The notes: generated by a model from the letters alone, not told the origin. Positions 17,527 through 27,211 are shown, counted from the stretch's first letter. The stretch is DNA of 64,000 bases from Sinimarinibacterium flocculans (GCF_003201205.1 NZ_QICN01000001.1:124001-188000); one strand, 5' to 3'. Numbers and translations: made by a program.

Positions 17527-17727
17527 ATGACACGCGCGAAATTCCTCGCAGCACTTCTCGTCGCCGGCCTTGCCGCCGGTTGCGCCAGCCAGCCCGCTAC
17601 CGTCGGCGCCTACGGCGATCCGTGGGTCGACCGGGACCGTGTGGCCGCTGTCGAACGCGAGGCCAGGCGCACCGGTGTCGAGGTGCGCTGGGTCAATCCG
17701 CCGACTCGACGGGACGCGCGCAGCTAA
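17527..17727 (+). CDS. Small lipoprotein, 66 aa
   Basis: A short exported protein. A lysine/arginine start and hydrophobic core are followed by the lipobox LAAGC, so the mature protein would begin at Cys19 and be about 48 residues, charged, with a DRDRVAAVEREARRTGVEV helix. The ribosome site ACAGGAGGTC before ATG 17527 is very strong. It is divergent from rplY and convergent with the ZIP-like gene 13 bp further on. I do not recognise the family; short lipoproteins ending in a WVNPP-type motif are widespread and uncharacterised. Confidence 0.8.
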   Translation: MTRAKFLAALLVAGLAAGCASQPATVGAYGDPWVDRDRVAAVEREARRTGVEVRWVNPPTRRDARS

Positions 17728-17740
17728 GGTCTGCAGGGGC

Positions 17741-18838
17741 TCAGTGCCCGGCGGCGTGCCCGCCGCCGAACAGGTCGAGCAGCCAGGCGCGGCCGCCGCG
17801 ACGCAGCAGCGCCAGTGCGTAGAGCGCGACAAGCGCAACGAGGCTGGCCCATCGTGTCCAGCCGGCGGCGACCGGCTGCGCCGCGTCGACCTCGCCGGTG
17901 AGCAGCAGCGCGCCCAGCGCGAGGCTGGCCAGCACATAGGCCGCGCTGCGGTCGACGGCATCGACGAAGCCGGCGCGAAGGGCGCAGCCCAGGCGCTGCA
18001 TGCCGCGGCCGGGATCGCGCCCGCGCCAGAAACCGCATCCGGCGATCACGCCCGCAAGCACATGGGCGCCGAGCAACAGCGGCGCCGCCATCAGCGCGAG
18101 TTCCAGGCTGGCGCGAACGAAGGGTGACACCGCCGGGTCGTCGCCGTGCGCGAAGGTCAGCAATGCCAGCACCGCCAGCGCGGCGAGGTTGCCGAGCCCC
18201 TCGAATGGCGCCACCGAATGATGGTGCGCCGTGTCCTCGTCCAGATGCGGCCGCCCGAAGATCACATGCAGGATCGAGCCCGCGATCAGCGCCTGGAACC
18301 ACGCCCAGCCGTCCGTGCCCAGCAACGCCGCAACGGTCACGCCGAAGGTGTAGCCGACGACGGTGCCGATGCACATCGCCACCAGCGCCAGGGCGGGTAG
18401 CCAGGCGCCGAACACCGGGTACAGCAGCCACCAGACCACCAGGCCCACCGGTACGCTGTGGATGGCGATCGCCAGGCCCAGGGCGCCGTGGGTATGGATG
18501 TCCTCGGCGATCAGCGCGGCGCCGTCGCCCAGGCTGTGCAGGACCAGCCCGACGATGGCGAGTGCCAGCGCCGCCAGGTGCGCGCCGCGGCGGACGCGGC
18601 TCAGGCCGTGCTCGAGCAGCGTGGGCCCGATCAGGCCGGTGACCAGAAAGCCCAGGCTCCACCAGCCGCCGTCGGCAAAGGCCTCGGGCATCACGTCGAG
18701 CAGGACCAGGCCGCTGATGCTCACCAGCACGAAGCCGTCGAGGAACGACAGCAGTGCCAGGCGCCGGCGCGCAAGCAGGTACCACAGCGGTCCGGACGCG
18801 AGCGCTGCGAGGGTGGCGATGAGCAGGATGAGGTGCAT
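17741..18838 (-). CDS. ZIP-like putative divalent-metal transporter, atypical
   Basis: A 365-aa integral membrane protein with about nine to ten hydrophobic segments. The ZIP hallmark helices are recognisable as LHSLGDGAALIAED (compare HNxxDG) and IHSVPVGLVVWWLL (compare HExPEG). A histidine-rich loop DEDTAHHHS lies near the middle, and an extra C-terminal membrane half follows. In the second hallmark motif both acidic positions (E) are replaced, so metal binding may differ or be lost. It stands alone, convergent with the small lipoprotein and divergent from the operon beginning at 18942. Metal specificity unknown. Confidence 0.65.
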   Translation of the reverse strand: MHLILLIATLAALASGPLWYLLARRRLALLSFLDGFVLVSISGLVLLDVMPEAFADGGWWSLGFLVTGLIGPTLLEHGLSRVRRGAHLAALALAIVGLVLHSLGDGAALIAEDIHTHGALGLAIAIHSVPVGLVVWWLLYPVFGAWLPALALVAMCIGTVVGYTFGVTVAALLGTDGWAWFQALIAGSILHVIFGRPHLDEDTAHHHSVAPFEGLGNLAALAVLALLTFAHGDDPAVSPFVRASLELALMAAPLLLGAHVLAGVIAGCGFWRGRDPGRGMQRLGCALRAGFVDAVDRSAAYVLASLALGALLLTGEVDAAQPVAAGWTRWASLVALVALYALALLRRGGRAWLLDLFGGGHAAGH

Positions 18839-18941
18839 GATCAGTCCGCCATTATTTCATGCCCGTCAGGCGCGGCAGCGAGGCGCCATACTGCGCGCCC
18901 GGCATCCAGACTCATGACGACAAGGGCGTCGCTCCAGGTTC

Positions 18942-19424
18942 ATGAACAAGATCGTTTCGATAGTGGTGTTGCTCGTAGCCCTGTGCGCAGGCGGCGTGTG
19001 GATGTGGTCGCAGCGCAGCGGCTATGACTACGAGGCCGCCTTCGAGAACCTGCCGGCGGCCGACTCCGCGGCGGACTGGCCGCTCGCCGACTTCGCCGGC
19101 AAGCCGCGCGAGGAAGCCGAACGGGTGCTGGGGCGACCCCTGGGCTGCGAGGCCGCGCTGCACAGCCGGCGTTGCCGCTACGCGGCCGGCGTCGAGGTGG
19201 TCTACATCGACGACCACGCCGACTGGATCACGATCGGCTTTCCGTACGGACGCTATCCGCTCGATGCCCAGGCGCTGCAGCGGCTCGGCCTGCCGGTCCA
19301 GCCGCCCACCGAGGAGGACGCGCACAGTCTGGTCTGGCGCGAGCTGCCGGGTCTGCAACTGATTCGCCTCGTCGGCGACGAGAACGGCGCGCTCTATGCC
19401 CGCATCCAGGTGAGCCATGGCTAG
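18942..19424 (+). CDS. Uncharacterised membrane-anchored protein upstream of A2M
   Basis: A 160-aa protein with one N-terminal membrane helix (residues about 4-23, IVSIVVLLVALCAGGVWMW) and a soluble, presumably periplasmic, acidic domain containing two cysteines close together (CEAALHSRRCRY) that could form a disulfide. It overlaps the alpha-2-macroglobulin start by 8 bases and is thus the first gene of an A2M-pbpC operon. No family recognised. A role in envelope protection would be guilt by association only. Confidence 0.7.
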   Translation: MNKIVSIVVLLVALCAGGVWMWSQRSGYDYEAAFENLPAADSAADWPLADFAGKPREEAERVLGRPLGCEAALHSRRCRYAAGVEVVYIDDHADWITIGFPYGRYPLDAQALQRLGLPVQPPTEEDAHSLVWRELPGLQLIRLVGDENGALYARIQVSHG

Positions 19425-22400
19425 GGTGCTCGCGCTGCTCGCCGGCCTGTTCGCCGTCGCCGCCCACGCTGCGGATCTGCGCGTCACCCGCATCACGCCC
19501 GCAGGCGACGACGTGCGCGGCGAGCGTCAGATCGTCATCGCCTTCGACCGGGCGATGGTGCCGCTGGGGCGCATGCAGCGGGGCTCCGACGAGGTGCCCG
19601 CGCGCGTGGCGCCCGATCCCGGCTGCCGCTGGCGCTGGCTCGATCCGCAGCTCCTGGCCTGCGACCTGCCCGATGACGGCCTGCAGCCGGCAACGGCCTA
19701 TCGGGTCGACGTCGAGGCCGGAACGACGGCACTCGACGGCGTGGTGCTGCGCAAGGCCGTCGCACACGCGTTCGTCACCGAGCGGCCGCGGCTGCTGTAT
19801 GCCGGCGTGGCGTCCTGGCGTGCGCCGACGCAGCCGGAACTGCAACTGCGCTTCAACCTGCCGGTGACGGCTGCATCGGTGGTGCAGGCGCTGCGTTTCG
19901 GTGGCGCGGTCGAGGTCGAACCGGACCTGTTCGACTCGACGACGCCGTTCTATACGCCGCAGGGCGAGGCGCGTGAACTGTGGCGGCTGTGGCCGCGCGA
20001 GCCCTTGCCGGCCGACCGCACGGTGAACCTGCAGGTCGGTGCCGGTCTGGTCTCCGCCCAGGGCACGCAGCCCGGTCAGGCGCAGGACAACACGACCGCG
20101 TTCCACACCTTTCCGGAACCGCGCTGGCTCGGCCTGGCCTGCCAGGTGGGCAAGGCCGAACGCCGCTTCGCACCGGGCGTTGCCGCGACCGGCTGCTCGC
20201 CGCTCGACGGCATCGAGCTGGTGTTCAGCGCGCCGGTGGCGGTCGCGGCGCTGCGCGAGCACCTGGCGATCGAACCGTCCCCGCCGCTGCCGCAGGACCC
20301 CGACTACGACCCCTGGGCCAATGCCGGCGATGCGCGCCCGGTTGCCTGGCGCCATGCTGCCGGTCAGGTCTACCGGGTGCGGCTGCCGTTCGCGTTCTCC
20401 GCCGAGAGCCGCTACCGCCTGCGTCTCGACGCCAACCTGACCGACCGCTTCGAGCGCCCTCTGGCGCGCGGCGGCGAGATCGAGCTCGCCACCGGTGCAC
20501 GCCGGCCGGCGCTGGTGTTCGAGCATGACAACGCGGTGCTGGAGGCCGGTCTCGATACGGAGGTGCCGGCCATCGTGACCAATCTCGAGGCCATGGTGGC
20601 GCGATACACGCGTATCGACGCGCAGGGGCGCAGCGGCGATCTCGAGCACCGCGTCCCCGTCGAGCCGGTGCGCAACCTCGCGTTCGCAATGCCGCTCGAT
20701 GTGCGCGGGATGGTCGGTCGCCACAGCGGCGCCATCCGCGGCGAGCTGCGAACGGAGCCGGACACCGGTCACCCGCGCCGCTTCTTCGCACAGCTCACGC
20801 CGTTCCAGGTTCACGTCAAGCTCGGTCACGCCAACAGCCTGGTCTGGGTGACGCGCCTGGACGACGGGCAGGCGGTGGCCGACGCGCAGGTGACGATCCT
20901 CGGTGGCGACGAGGTTCTGGCGCAGGGCACGACCGATGCACAGGGCATCGTGCTGCTCGCGGGCAGCGGGCGTCTCGACCCGCAGCTCGACCGCGCCTGG
21001 GAGAGCGGCGAGCAGGCGCTGGCGGTTCACGTGCGGCGCGGCGACGATTTCGCGCTGTTGCCGCTGGAACACGATTTCGCGGTCGACACCTGGCGCGCGT
21101 CGCGCGAGCAGGTCTCGGCCTGGCGCCGCGCGCGGTACGGCCATCTGCGCGTCTGGGGCACGACGGCGCAGGGTGTGTACCGGGCCGGGGAGACCATCCA
21201 GTACAAGGTCTACGTCCGCGACGATGCCGGTGCGCGACTGGCGGCGGCGCCGGAAGGCGAGTACCGGCTCGTCGTCTACGACCCGACCGGGACGGCGGTC
21301 CATGAACGCAGCGGGCAGACCCTCAGTGCCTTCGGCGCACTCGACGGCGAACTGGTGCTGGCGAAGTCGGCGCCCGTGGGCTGGTATCGCTTCGAGCTGC
21401 GCCGCGAGGACGACGAGCACGCGGTCTTCGAGGCCCTGCGGGTGCTGGTCGCCGATTTCGTGCCGGCGCCATTTCGCGTCAGCGCCGAGTTGCGCGCCCG
21501 GGCCGCAACGCCGGATCAGCCGGTCGAGGCGCATGTGCAGGCGCGCCTGCATGGCGGCGGGCCGTTCAGCGCGGCGCCGCTGCGCGCGCTCGCGCGCCTG
21601 GAGGCGGCGCCGTTTTCGTCCGCACACAAGGTGGCCCGCGGCTTCCACTTCGACAGCAGTGCGCCGGACGCGCGCGACGTGCTGCCGCTGCTCGACGAAC
21701 GCGCACGCCTCGACGGCGAAGGCATGTGGACCACGACGCTGTCCGCTGCCGACGGGCCGGTGCGCTACGGGCGCCTGCTGCTCGAAGGCAGCGTCGAGGA
21801 CGATCGCGGGCGCAGCATCGCCGCGCGCGCGTCGCTGCCGTATCACGGAAGGGATCGCTACATCGGCCTGCGCTACGACGGCTGGGTGCTGACGGCCGGA
21901 GAGCCGGCCGAGCTGCAGACCCTCGTCGTCGACGCCGACGGCGAGCCGCGCAGCGGAGCGCCAACCTACGTCAAGGTCGAACGCAAGCGCACGCACGGCG
22001 CCCGCGTGAAGGGCGCCGGCAACGCCTACATCACGCGCTACACGCACGAGTGGGAACGTATCGAGACCTGCCCCGGCCGTTCGACGGACCGCCCGGCGGT
22101 CTGCACCTTCACGCCGGATGCGGCGGGCGAGTATCGCGTCACCGCCATGGTGCGCGACTCGCGCGACCGCCTGCACGAAACCCGGCAATGGCTGTATGCG
22201 CAGGGCCGGGGGGCGGTGCTGTGGGAGGAACCGGCGGACTACAGCCTCGAACTCGACGCCGAGCGCGAGAGCTGGCGCGTCGGTGACACGGCGCGGTTCT
22301 TGGTGCACAACCCGTTTCCCGGCGCGACGGCCCTGATCACGGTCGAGCGCTACGGCGTCATCGACCGGCGCGTCGAGGTCCTGGAAACGGCAACGCCGGT

Positions 22401-24993
22401 GATCGAGATTCCGGTGACCCCGGAGTTCGTCCCCGGCGCCTATGTGTCGGTGATCGTGATGTCGCCGCGTGTCGACACGCCGCCGGCGCAGGGCGTCGAC
22501 CTGGGCAAGCCGACGTTCCGCATGGGCTATGCGCCGCTGGCCGTCGACGAGCCATGGCGGCAGATCGACGTCGAGGTGAAGGCCGATCGCGAGCAGTACC
22601 GGCCGCGCGAGACCGTGACGCTGGTGCTGCAGGCGCGTCCGCGGCAGCCGACCGGCGAGCCGGTGGAGTTCGCCGTCGCGGTGCTCGACGAGGCAGTGTT
22701 CGACCTGATCCGCAGCGGCAGCGACTACTTCGATCCGCTCAAGGGGCTGACTGCGCTCGATCCGCTCGACCTGGCCAACTTCAGCCTGCTGACGCGCCTC
22801 GTCGGACGGCAGAAGTTCGAGAAGAAAGGGGCGAACCCCGGCGGCGATGGCGGCGCCGATCTGTCGCTGCGCTCGATCGAGCGCTTCGTCGCCTACTGGA
22901 ATCCGTCGCTGCCGGCGGATGCCGATGGCGGCGCCCGTGTCTCGTTCGCGCTGCCGGACCAGCTCACCGGCTGGCGCGTGCTCGCGCTCGCGGTCACGCC
23001 GACCGACCGCATGGGCCTGGGGCAGCGCGTGGTGCCTGTCTCCAAGCCCACCGAACTGCGGCCGGCGATGCCCAACCAGCTGGCGGTCGGTGACCGCTTC
23101 GAGGCCGCGTTCACGGTGCTCAACCGTGCCGACGCGCAGCGGCGCATCGAGGTCGCCATCCGCGTCGATGGGGGCGCCCGTGGCGAGACGACACAGCGCG
23201 TGGCGCTGGCGCCGTTCGAGCGCGCCCGCGTCGCGTTGCCGCTCACGGTGGAATCGGACGCGCCGCTGCGCTTCGAGGCACAGGCCGGCGACGACGAGGA
23301 CCACGACGCGCTCGTGCACGTCGTCCCGGTGCGACAACGGCGCATGACCGCCGCCGCCGCCGATCTCGCGGACCTGACCGTGGACGCGCCCTTGCAACGG
23401 ACGCTGCAGGTGCCGGCGGACGTGCTCGACGCCAGCTTGCAGCTGCAGTGGTCACCGACGCTGCTGGGTTCGCTCGGCGGTGTCTTCGGGCAGATGCGCG
23501 ACTATCCGTACACCTGCTGGGAGCAGAAGCTCAGCCGGGCGGTCATGGCCGCACACTTCTCGGCCTTGAGCACCCGTACGGATCTCGCGGCCGAGTGGCC
23601 CGAGGCGGCCGCACTGCCGAAACAGGTGCTCGACGAGGCGATCGGCTTCCAGGCACCGGGCGGCGGAATGGCGTACTTCGTCGCCACCGATGCCTACGCG
23701 AGCCCCTACCTGTCGGCGTTCACCGGCCTCGCCTTCGGCTGGCTGCAGGCGGCGGGACATGCGCCGCCGGCGGATGTCTGGGACCGGCTGGATGCCTACC
23801 TGCTGCGCCTGCTGCGCGAAGACCCGGCGGCCAGCGGCTACGACAGCCGGCCGGCACGGGCGCAGTTGCGCGCCGTCGTGCTCGCGGCGCTGGCGCCGCG
23901 CGGCAAGATCGACGCCGCCGAGATCGCGCGCCACGCCTCGCGTCTGCCGGAGATGGGTCTGTTCGGCGAAAGCCTGCTGCTCGTCGCCGCGCAACAGGTG
24001 GACGGTGCCGACGCGCCGGCCCGCGCGGCGCGCGAGCGCGTGCTGGCGCGTGCCAACGAGTCCGCCGGTCGGGTGTCGCTGCAGGACGGCGACGGTGATG
24101 CCTGGACGTGGTTGCTCGGATCGCCGCTGCGCTCGAACTGCGCGGCGCTGTCGGCCCTGGTCGGCGAGCAGACCCGCGACGGCTGGCAGGCCTTGCCGGT
24201 CAAGCTCGTGCGTCACATCGAACAGGCGCGCAGCGTGCGCACGCACTGGGCCAACACCCAGGAGAACCTGTTCTGCACGCGCGCGCTGATCGACTATGTG
24301 CAGGCCTACGAGACCGAACCGGCGGCGCTCGACGTTCGCGTGCAACTCGACGGGCAAACCATCGGCGAGGCCAGCGTGCAGGCGCGGTCCGGGGCCTCGC
24401 TCCGCCACGCGCTCGACGCGCCGGGTACGCACGATCTGCAGGTCACGGCGAGCGGCCAGGGACGGGCCTACCAGAGCACCGTGCTGCGCTACGCGGAGCC
24501 GGCCGACGCGCCGCCGGTCAGCGCCGGACTGACGCTGACACGGCATTACGCCGTGCAGCGCGACGGGCGCTGGCAGCCACTGGAGACGTCTGCCGGTGTG
24601 CCGCTGCGGCTGCAGCGCGGCGAGTTGCTGAAGGTCGAGCTGGACCTGCAGGTGCCGGCCTGGATGAGCTACGTCGTCGTCGACGATCCGGTTCCCGGCG
24701 GCATCGAGCCGCTGAACCCGGACCTCGCCACGACCGCGGGTCTCGATGTCGAGGCACTGGGTGCCGATGGCGCCTGGCCGTGGCCGTTCTACCACCGCGA
24801 GCTGCGCTTCGACGCCGTGCGCCACTACGCCGAAGCGCTGCCCCAGGGGCATCACCGGCTGGTCTGGGTCGGGCAGGCGGTCGCGGCCGGCGAGTTTGCC
24901 ATCGACCGTCCGCATGCCGAGCAGATGTACGAGCCGGACGTCTACGCCAACGGCACCGCGGCGCGCCTGCTCGTGGAGAACGCCGGGCCGTGA
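19417..24993 (+). CDS. Bacterial alpha-2-macroglobulin (YfhM type) with CxEQ thioester
   Basis: A 1858-aa periplasmic protease trap. A signal peptide ends near FAVAAHA. Repeated macroglobulin-like beta domains follow, then MG7/A2M core blocks (VAVLDEAVFDLI; YWNPSLPADADGGARVSFALPD) and a thioester domain with CWEQ at residues 1367-1370, where E. coli YfhM has CLEQ. The protein is thought to cross-link attacking proteases. No lipobox cysteine is seen, so a soluble periplasmic form is likely. Its stop overlaps the pbpC start as GTGA; the A2M-PbpC pairing is classic, with PbpC suspected to mend peptidoglycan after damage. The length is above that of E. coli YfhM (1653 aa). Confidence 0.93.
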   Translation: MARVLALLAGLFAVAAHAADLRVTRITPAGDDVRGERQIVIAFDRAMVPLGRMQRGSDEVPARVAPDPGCRWRWLDPQLLACDLPDDGLQPATAYRVDVEAGTTALDGVVLRKAVAHAFVTERPRLLYAGVASWRAPTQPELQLRFNLPVTAASVVQALRFGGAVEVEPDLFDSTTPFYTPQGEARELWRLWPREPLPADRTVNLQVGAGLVSAQGTQPGQAQDNTTAFHTFPEPRWLGLACQVGKAERRFAPGVAATGCSPLDGIELVFSAPVAVAALREHLAIEPSPPLPQDPDYDPWANAGDARPVAWRHAAGQVYRVRLPFAFSAESRYRLRLDANLTDRFERPLARGGEIELATGARRPALVFEHDNAVLEAGLDTEVPAIVTNLEAMVARYTRIDAQGRSGDLEHRVPVEPVRNLAFAMPLDVRGMVGRHSGAIRGELRTEPDTGHPRRFFAQLTPFQVHVKLGHANSLVWVTRLDDGQAVADAQVTILGGDEVLAQGTTDAQGIVLLAGSGRLDPQLDRAWESGEQALAVHVRRGDDFALLPLEHDFAVDTWRASREQVSAWRRARYGHLRVWGTTAQGVYRAGETIQYKVYVRDDAGARLAAAPEGEYRLVVYDPTGTAVHERSGQTLSAFGALDGELVLAKSAPVGWYRFELRREDDEHAVFEALRVLVADFVPAPFRVSAELRARAATPDQPVEAHVQARLHGGGPFSAAPLRALARLEAAPFSSAHKVARGFHFDSSAPDARDVLPLLDERARLDGEGMWTTTLSAADGPVRYGRLLLEGSVEDDRGRSIAARASLPYHGRDRYIGLRYDGWVLTAGEPAELQTLVVDADGEPRSGAPTYVKVERKRTHGARVKGAGNAYITRYTHEWERIETCPGRSTDRPAVCTFTPDAAGEYRVTAMVRDSRDRLHETRQWLYAQGRGAVLWEEPADYSLELDAERESWRVGDTARFLVHNPFPGATALITVERYGVIDRRVEVLETATPVIEIPVTPEFVPGAYVSVIVMSPRVDTPPAQGVDLGKPTFRMGYAPLAVDEPWRQIDVEVKADREQYRPRETVTLVLQARPRQPTGEPVEFAVAVLDEAVFDLIRSGSDYFDPLKGLTALDPLDLANFSLLTRLVGRQKFEKKGANPGGDGGADLSLRSIERFVAYWNPSLPADADGGARVSFALPDQLTGWRVLALAVTPTDRMGLGQRVVPVSKPTELRPAMPNQLAVGDRFEAAFTVLNRADAQRRIEVAIRVDGGARGETTQRVALAPFERARVALPLTVESDAPLRFEAQAGDDEDHDALVHVVPVRQRRMTAAAADLADLTVDAPLQRTLQVPADVLDASLQLQWSPTLLGSLGGVFGQMRDYPYTCWEQKLSRAVMAAHFSALSTRTDLAAEWPEAAALPKQVLDEAIGFQAPGGGMAYFVATDAYASPYLSAFTGLAFGWLQAAGHAPPADVWDRLDAYLLRLLREDPAASGYDSRPARAQLRAVVLAALAPRGKIDAAEIARHASRLPEMGLFGESLLLVAAQQVDGADAPARAARERVLARANESAGRVSLQDGDGDAWTWLLGSPLRSNCAALSALVGEQTRDGWQALPVKLVRHIEQARSVRTHWANTQENLFCTRALIDYVQAYETEPAALDVRVQLDGQTIGEASVQARSGASLRHALDAPGTHDLQVTASGQGRAYQSTVLRYAEPADAPPVSAGLTLTRHYAVQRDGRWQPLETSAGVPLRLQRGELLKVELDLQVPAWMSYVVVDDPVPGGIEPLNPDLATTAGLDVEALGADGAWPWPFYHRELRFDAVRHYAEALPQGHHRLVWVGQAVAAGEFAIDRPHAEQMYEPDVYANGTAARLLVENAGP

Positions 24994-27119
24994 AGGGGCG
25001 GGGCGCAAGCGTCAGTGCCGCGCAAGCGGGAATCCGGCGACGCCGGATGCCTGCCTTCCGCACCTGGATGCGCGCCTGCGCGGGCATGACGGCATCGGCG
25101 GTCGTCGTGCTCCTGACGGCGACCGTGCTCGCGCAGCGCGCGCTGCCGGAGCGTCTCGTGCCGCCGCAGGATGCGCGTCGTCCGCCGGTGCTCGATCGCC
25201 ATGGCAGTCCGCTGCAACTCGTGCACGATGGCGGCTGGAACCTGGCGGAACAGGTGAACCTCGCCGACGTGCCGCCGCTGCTGGTGGCCGCCGTGATCGG
25301 TGCCGAGGATCGCCGCTTCGATACCCATGCCGGGATCGACTGGCGGGGGCGCGCAGCGGCGCTCTGGCAGAACCTGCGCGCCGGTCGCGTCGTGCGCGGT
25401 GCGAGCACGATCAGCGAACAGGTCGTACGCCTGCTGCATCCGCGCGAGCGCACGCTGTGGTCGCGCTGGATCGAGGGCTGGGAGGCGATGCGCCTGGAGC
25501 GCCGCTTCTCCAAGCCCGAGATTCTCGAGTTCTATCTGAACCAGGTGCCCTACGGCGCGAACCGCCGCGGCGTACGGCCGGCGGCGCAGTACTACTTTGG
25601 CCGCAGCCTCGAGACGCTGGCGCCGCGCGAGATGCTGGCGCTGGCGGTGCTGTTGCGCGCGCCGTCGCGACTGGCCCGCGATACCGAGGCGCTCGACGCC
25701 GGCATCGGGCGCCTGGCGCAGCACCTGCGGTCGCATCCGGCGCTGGCGGAGGGGGCGGGCTGGCAGCCGGCGCCGCTGCGTCTTGCACGTCAGTCGACAC
25801 CACTGGCTGCCGCACACGTCGTCGACCACCTGCGGCAGATGGTGCCGGGCGGTGGCCCCGTGCACAGCAGCCTCGATGCCGCCCTGCAGGCGGATGCCGA
25901 GCGCTTCCTGCGCGAGCGCCTGCACGACCTGCAGCGCGAAGGCGCCCGCAACGGTGCCGCGCTCGTCGTCGACTTGGACGGCAACCGCATCCGCGCCTGG
26001 GCGGTCGTCGACGCGGCGCACCCGCAGACGGTCGGCATCGATGCCGTCCGCGTGCCGCGGCAGCCGGGTTCGACGCTCAAGCCGCTGCTGTACGCCACCG
26101 CGTTCGAGCGCGGCTGGAGTCCGGCGACGCGAATCGACGACGCGCCGCTGGCCGAGCGCGTGAACGGCGGACTGCACGCCTACCGCAACTACAGTCGCGT
26201 GCACTACGGTTCGGTCACCGTCGCCGAGGCGCTCGGAAACTCCCTCAACATCCCGGCGGTCAAGGCGCTGCAGTTCGTCGGCGCGGAACATTTCCTCGGT
26301 GTCCTGAGACGCCTGGGCATCACCGGTCTCGACCGCCATCCGCGCTTCTACGGCGACGGCCTCGCGCTCGGCAACGGCGAGGTGACGCTCTACGAACTGG
26401 TGCAGGCCTACACCGCGCTCGCCCGCGAAGGACGCTTCCGGCCGCTGACCCTGCTCGAGCAACCGCGCGCCGTCGTGCGCGACTCGGTGGTGTTTTCCGC
26501 TGCCGCGGCTCGCGCGACCAGCGCCGTGCTGTCCGACCCGGCAATGCGACTGCTCGAATTCGGCGACGGTGGCCTGCTGCGCTTTGCCGCGCGTACCGCG
26601 GTCAAGACCGGCACGTCCAGCGACTATCGCGATGCCTGGACGCTGGCCTACGACGGCCGTCATGTCGTCGGGGTGTGGATCGGCAACCTCTCGGGGCGGG
26701 AGACCGAGGGCGTGAGCGGTGCGCGCGGTCCGGCGCTGCTGGCGCGCAGTCTGCTGGCCCGCCTCGGCGAAACCGTTCCGGTTCGCGCGGAATCCCCCGG
26801 AGCGGGCGCATCGTCCGCCATCGACGTCCCCGCGGCGCCTGAACCCACGCAGCCGACGCTGCGGCAGCCGTACGACGGTCTTCAACTGGCGCTCGATCCG
26901 CGCATTCCCGATGAACTGGAGCGCTTCGACTTCGAACTGGCCTGGTCGGGGACTCCCACGCGCGTGCGCTGGTACGTCGACGGCGATCTGGTGGGCGAGG
27001 GCATCGAGCCGCGCTGGTCATGGCCGCTGCGGCGGGGGCAGCATCGCCTGCACGCCGTGGTCGAATCCGGGGAGACCGAGCCGCTGCAGACCGCGGCGGT
27101 CGGCTTCGTCGTTCACTGA
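24990..27119 (+). CDS. pbpC: Penicillin-binding protein 1C
   Basis: A bifunctional class A PBP, 709 aa from GTG 24990. A membrane helix (residues about 34-50) precedes the GT51 glycosyltransferase with IGAEDRRFDTHAGIDW (Glu106) and GASTISEQVVRLL. The transpeptidase has SxxK at Ser361-Lys364 in QPGSTLKP, SLN at 418-420 and KTG at 539-541, so all catalytic motifs are intact. A C-terminal BiPBP_C-type beta domain closes it. GTG 24990 has GGAG upstream and overlaps the A2M stop, but the first ~32 codons are formed by a REP-like repeat; ATG 25047 or 25086 are possible true starts. Confidence 0.94.
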   Translation: MKGRGASVSAAQAGIRRRRMPAFRTWMRACAGMTASAVVVLLTATVLAQRALPERLVPPQDARRPPVLDRHGSPLQLVHDGGWNLAEQVNLADVPPLLVAAVIGAEDRRFDTHAGIDWRGRAAALWQNLRAGRVVRGASTISEQVVRLLHPRERTLWSRWIEGWEAMRLERRFSKPEILEFYLNQVPYGANRRGVRPAAQYYFGRSLETLAPREMLALAVLLRAPSRLARDTEALDAGIGRLAQHLRSHPALAEGAGWQPAPLRLARQSTPLAAAHVVDHLRQMVPGGGPVHSSLDAALQADAERFLRERLHDLQREGARNGAALVVDLDGNRIRAWAVVDAAHPQTVGIDAVRVPRQPGSTLKPLLYATAFERGWSPATRIDDAPLAERVNGGLHAYRNYSRVHYGSVTVAEALGNSLNIPAVKALQFVGAEHFLGVLRRLGITGLDRHPRFYGDGLALGNGEVTLYELVQAYTALAREGRFRPLTLLEQPRAVVRDSVVFSAAAARATSAVLSDPAMRLLEFGDGGLLRFAARTAVKTGTSSDYRDAWTLAYDGRHVVGVWIGNLSGRETEGVSGARGPALLARSLLARLGETVPVRAESPGAGASSAIDVPAAPEPTQPTLRQPYDGLQLALDPRIPDELERFDFELAWSGTPTRVRWYVDGDLVGEGIEPRWSWPLRRGQHRLHAVVESGETEPLQTAAVGFVVH
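25015..25092. repeat. REP-like palindromic element inside the pbpC 5' end
   Basis: It contains the perfect palindrome ATCCGGCG-A-CGCCGGAT and the block GCGCGGGCATGACGG. The 12-mer GCGGGCATGACG (25080-25091) is the reverse complement of 12098-12109 in the parC-htpX spacer. It is read through as the arginine-rich N-terminus of PbpC if GTG 24990 is the start. Confidence 0.6.
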
Positions 27120-27186
27120 TCGCCGGAACGCTGGTCGCGCTGGGGTCGGGGCCAGCTCCGGAGAAGCAGATCGGTCGCCAAGAGAA

Positions 27187-27211
27187 AAATGGCGCTCCCA
27201 CCGGGATTCGA
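27187..27211 (-). repeat. Copy of the tRNA-Glu 3' end (25-bp direct repeat)
   Basis: These 25 bases are identical to 27330-27354, which cover the CCA end, the 3' acceptor strand and half the T-arm of the tRNA-Glu. The copy lies 143 bp downstream of the gene on the minus strand. A 9-bp stem-loop (27212-27220/27225-27233, CGATTTCGC/GCGAAATCG) sits immediately before it, and a T-run follows it in that direction. It resembles the tRNA-fragment repeats known downstream of E. coli tyrT. Confidence 0.85.

Noticed and set aside
19228-23397. A 1389-codon open frame antisense to the alpha-2-macroglobulin gene
   Set aside because: High GC makes long stop-free antisense frames common; the translation is Arg/His/Ala-rich low-complexity without domains, while the plus strand encodes a clear A2M.
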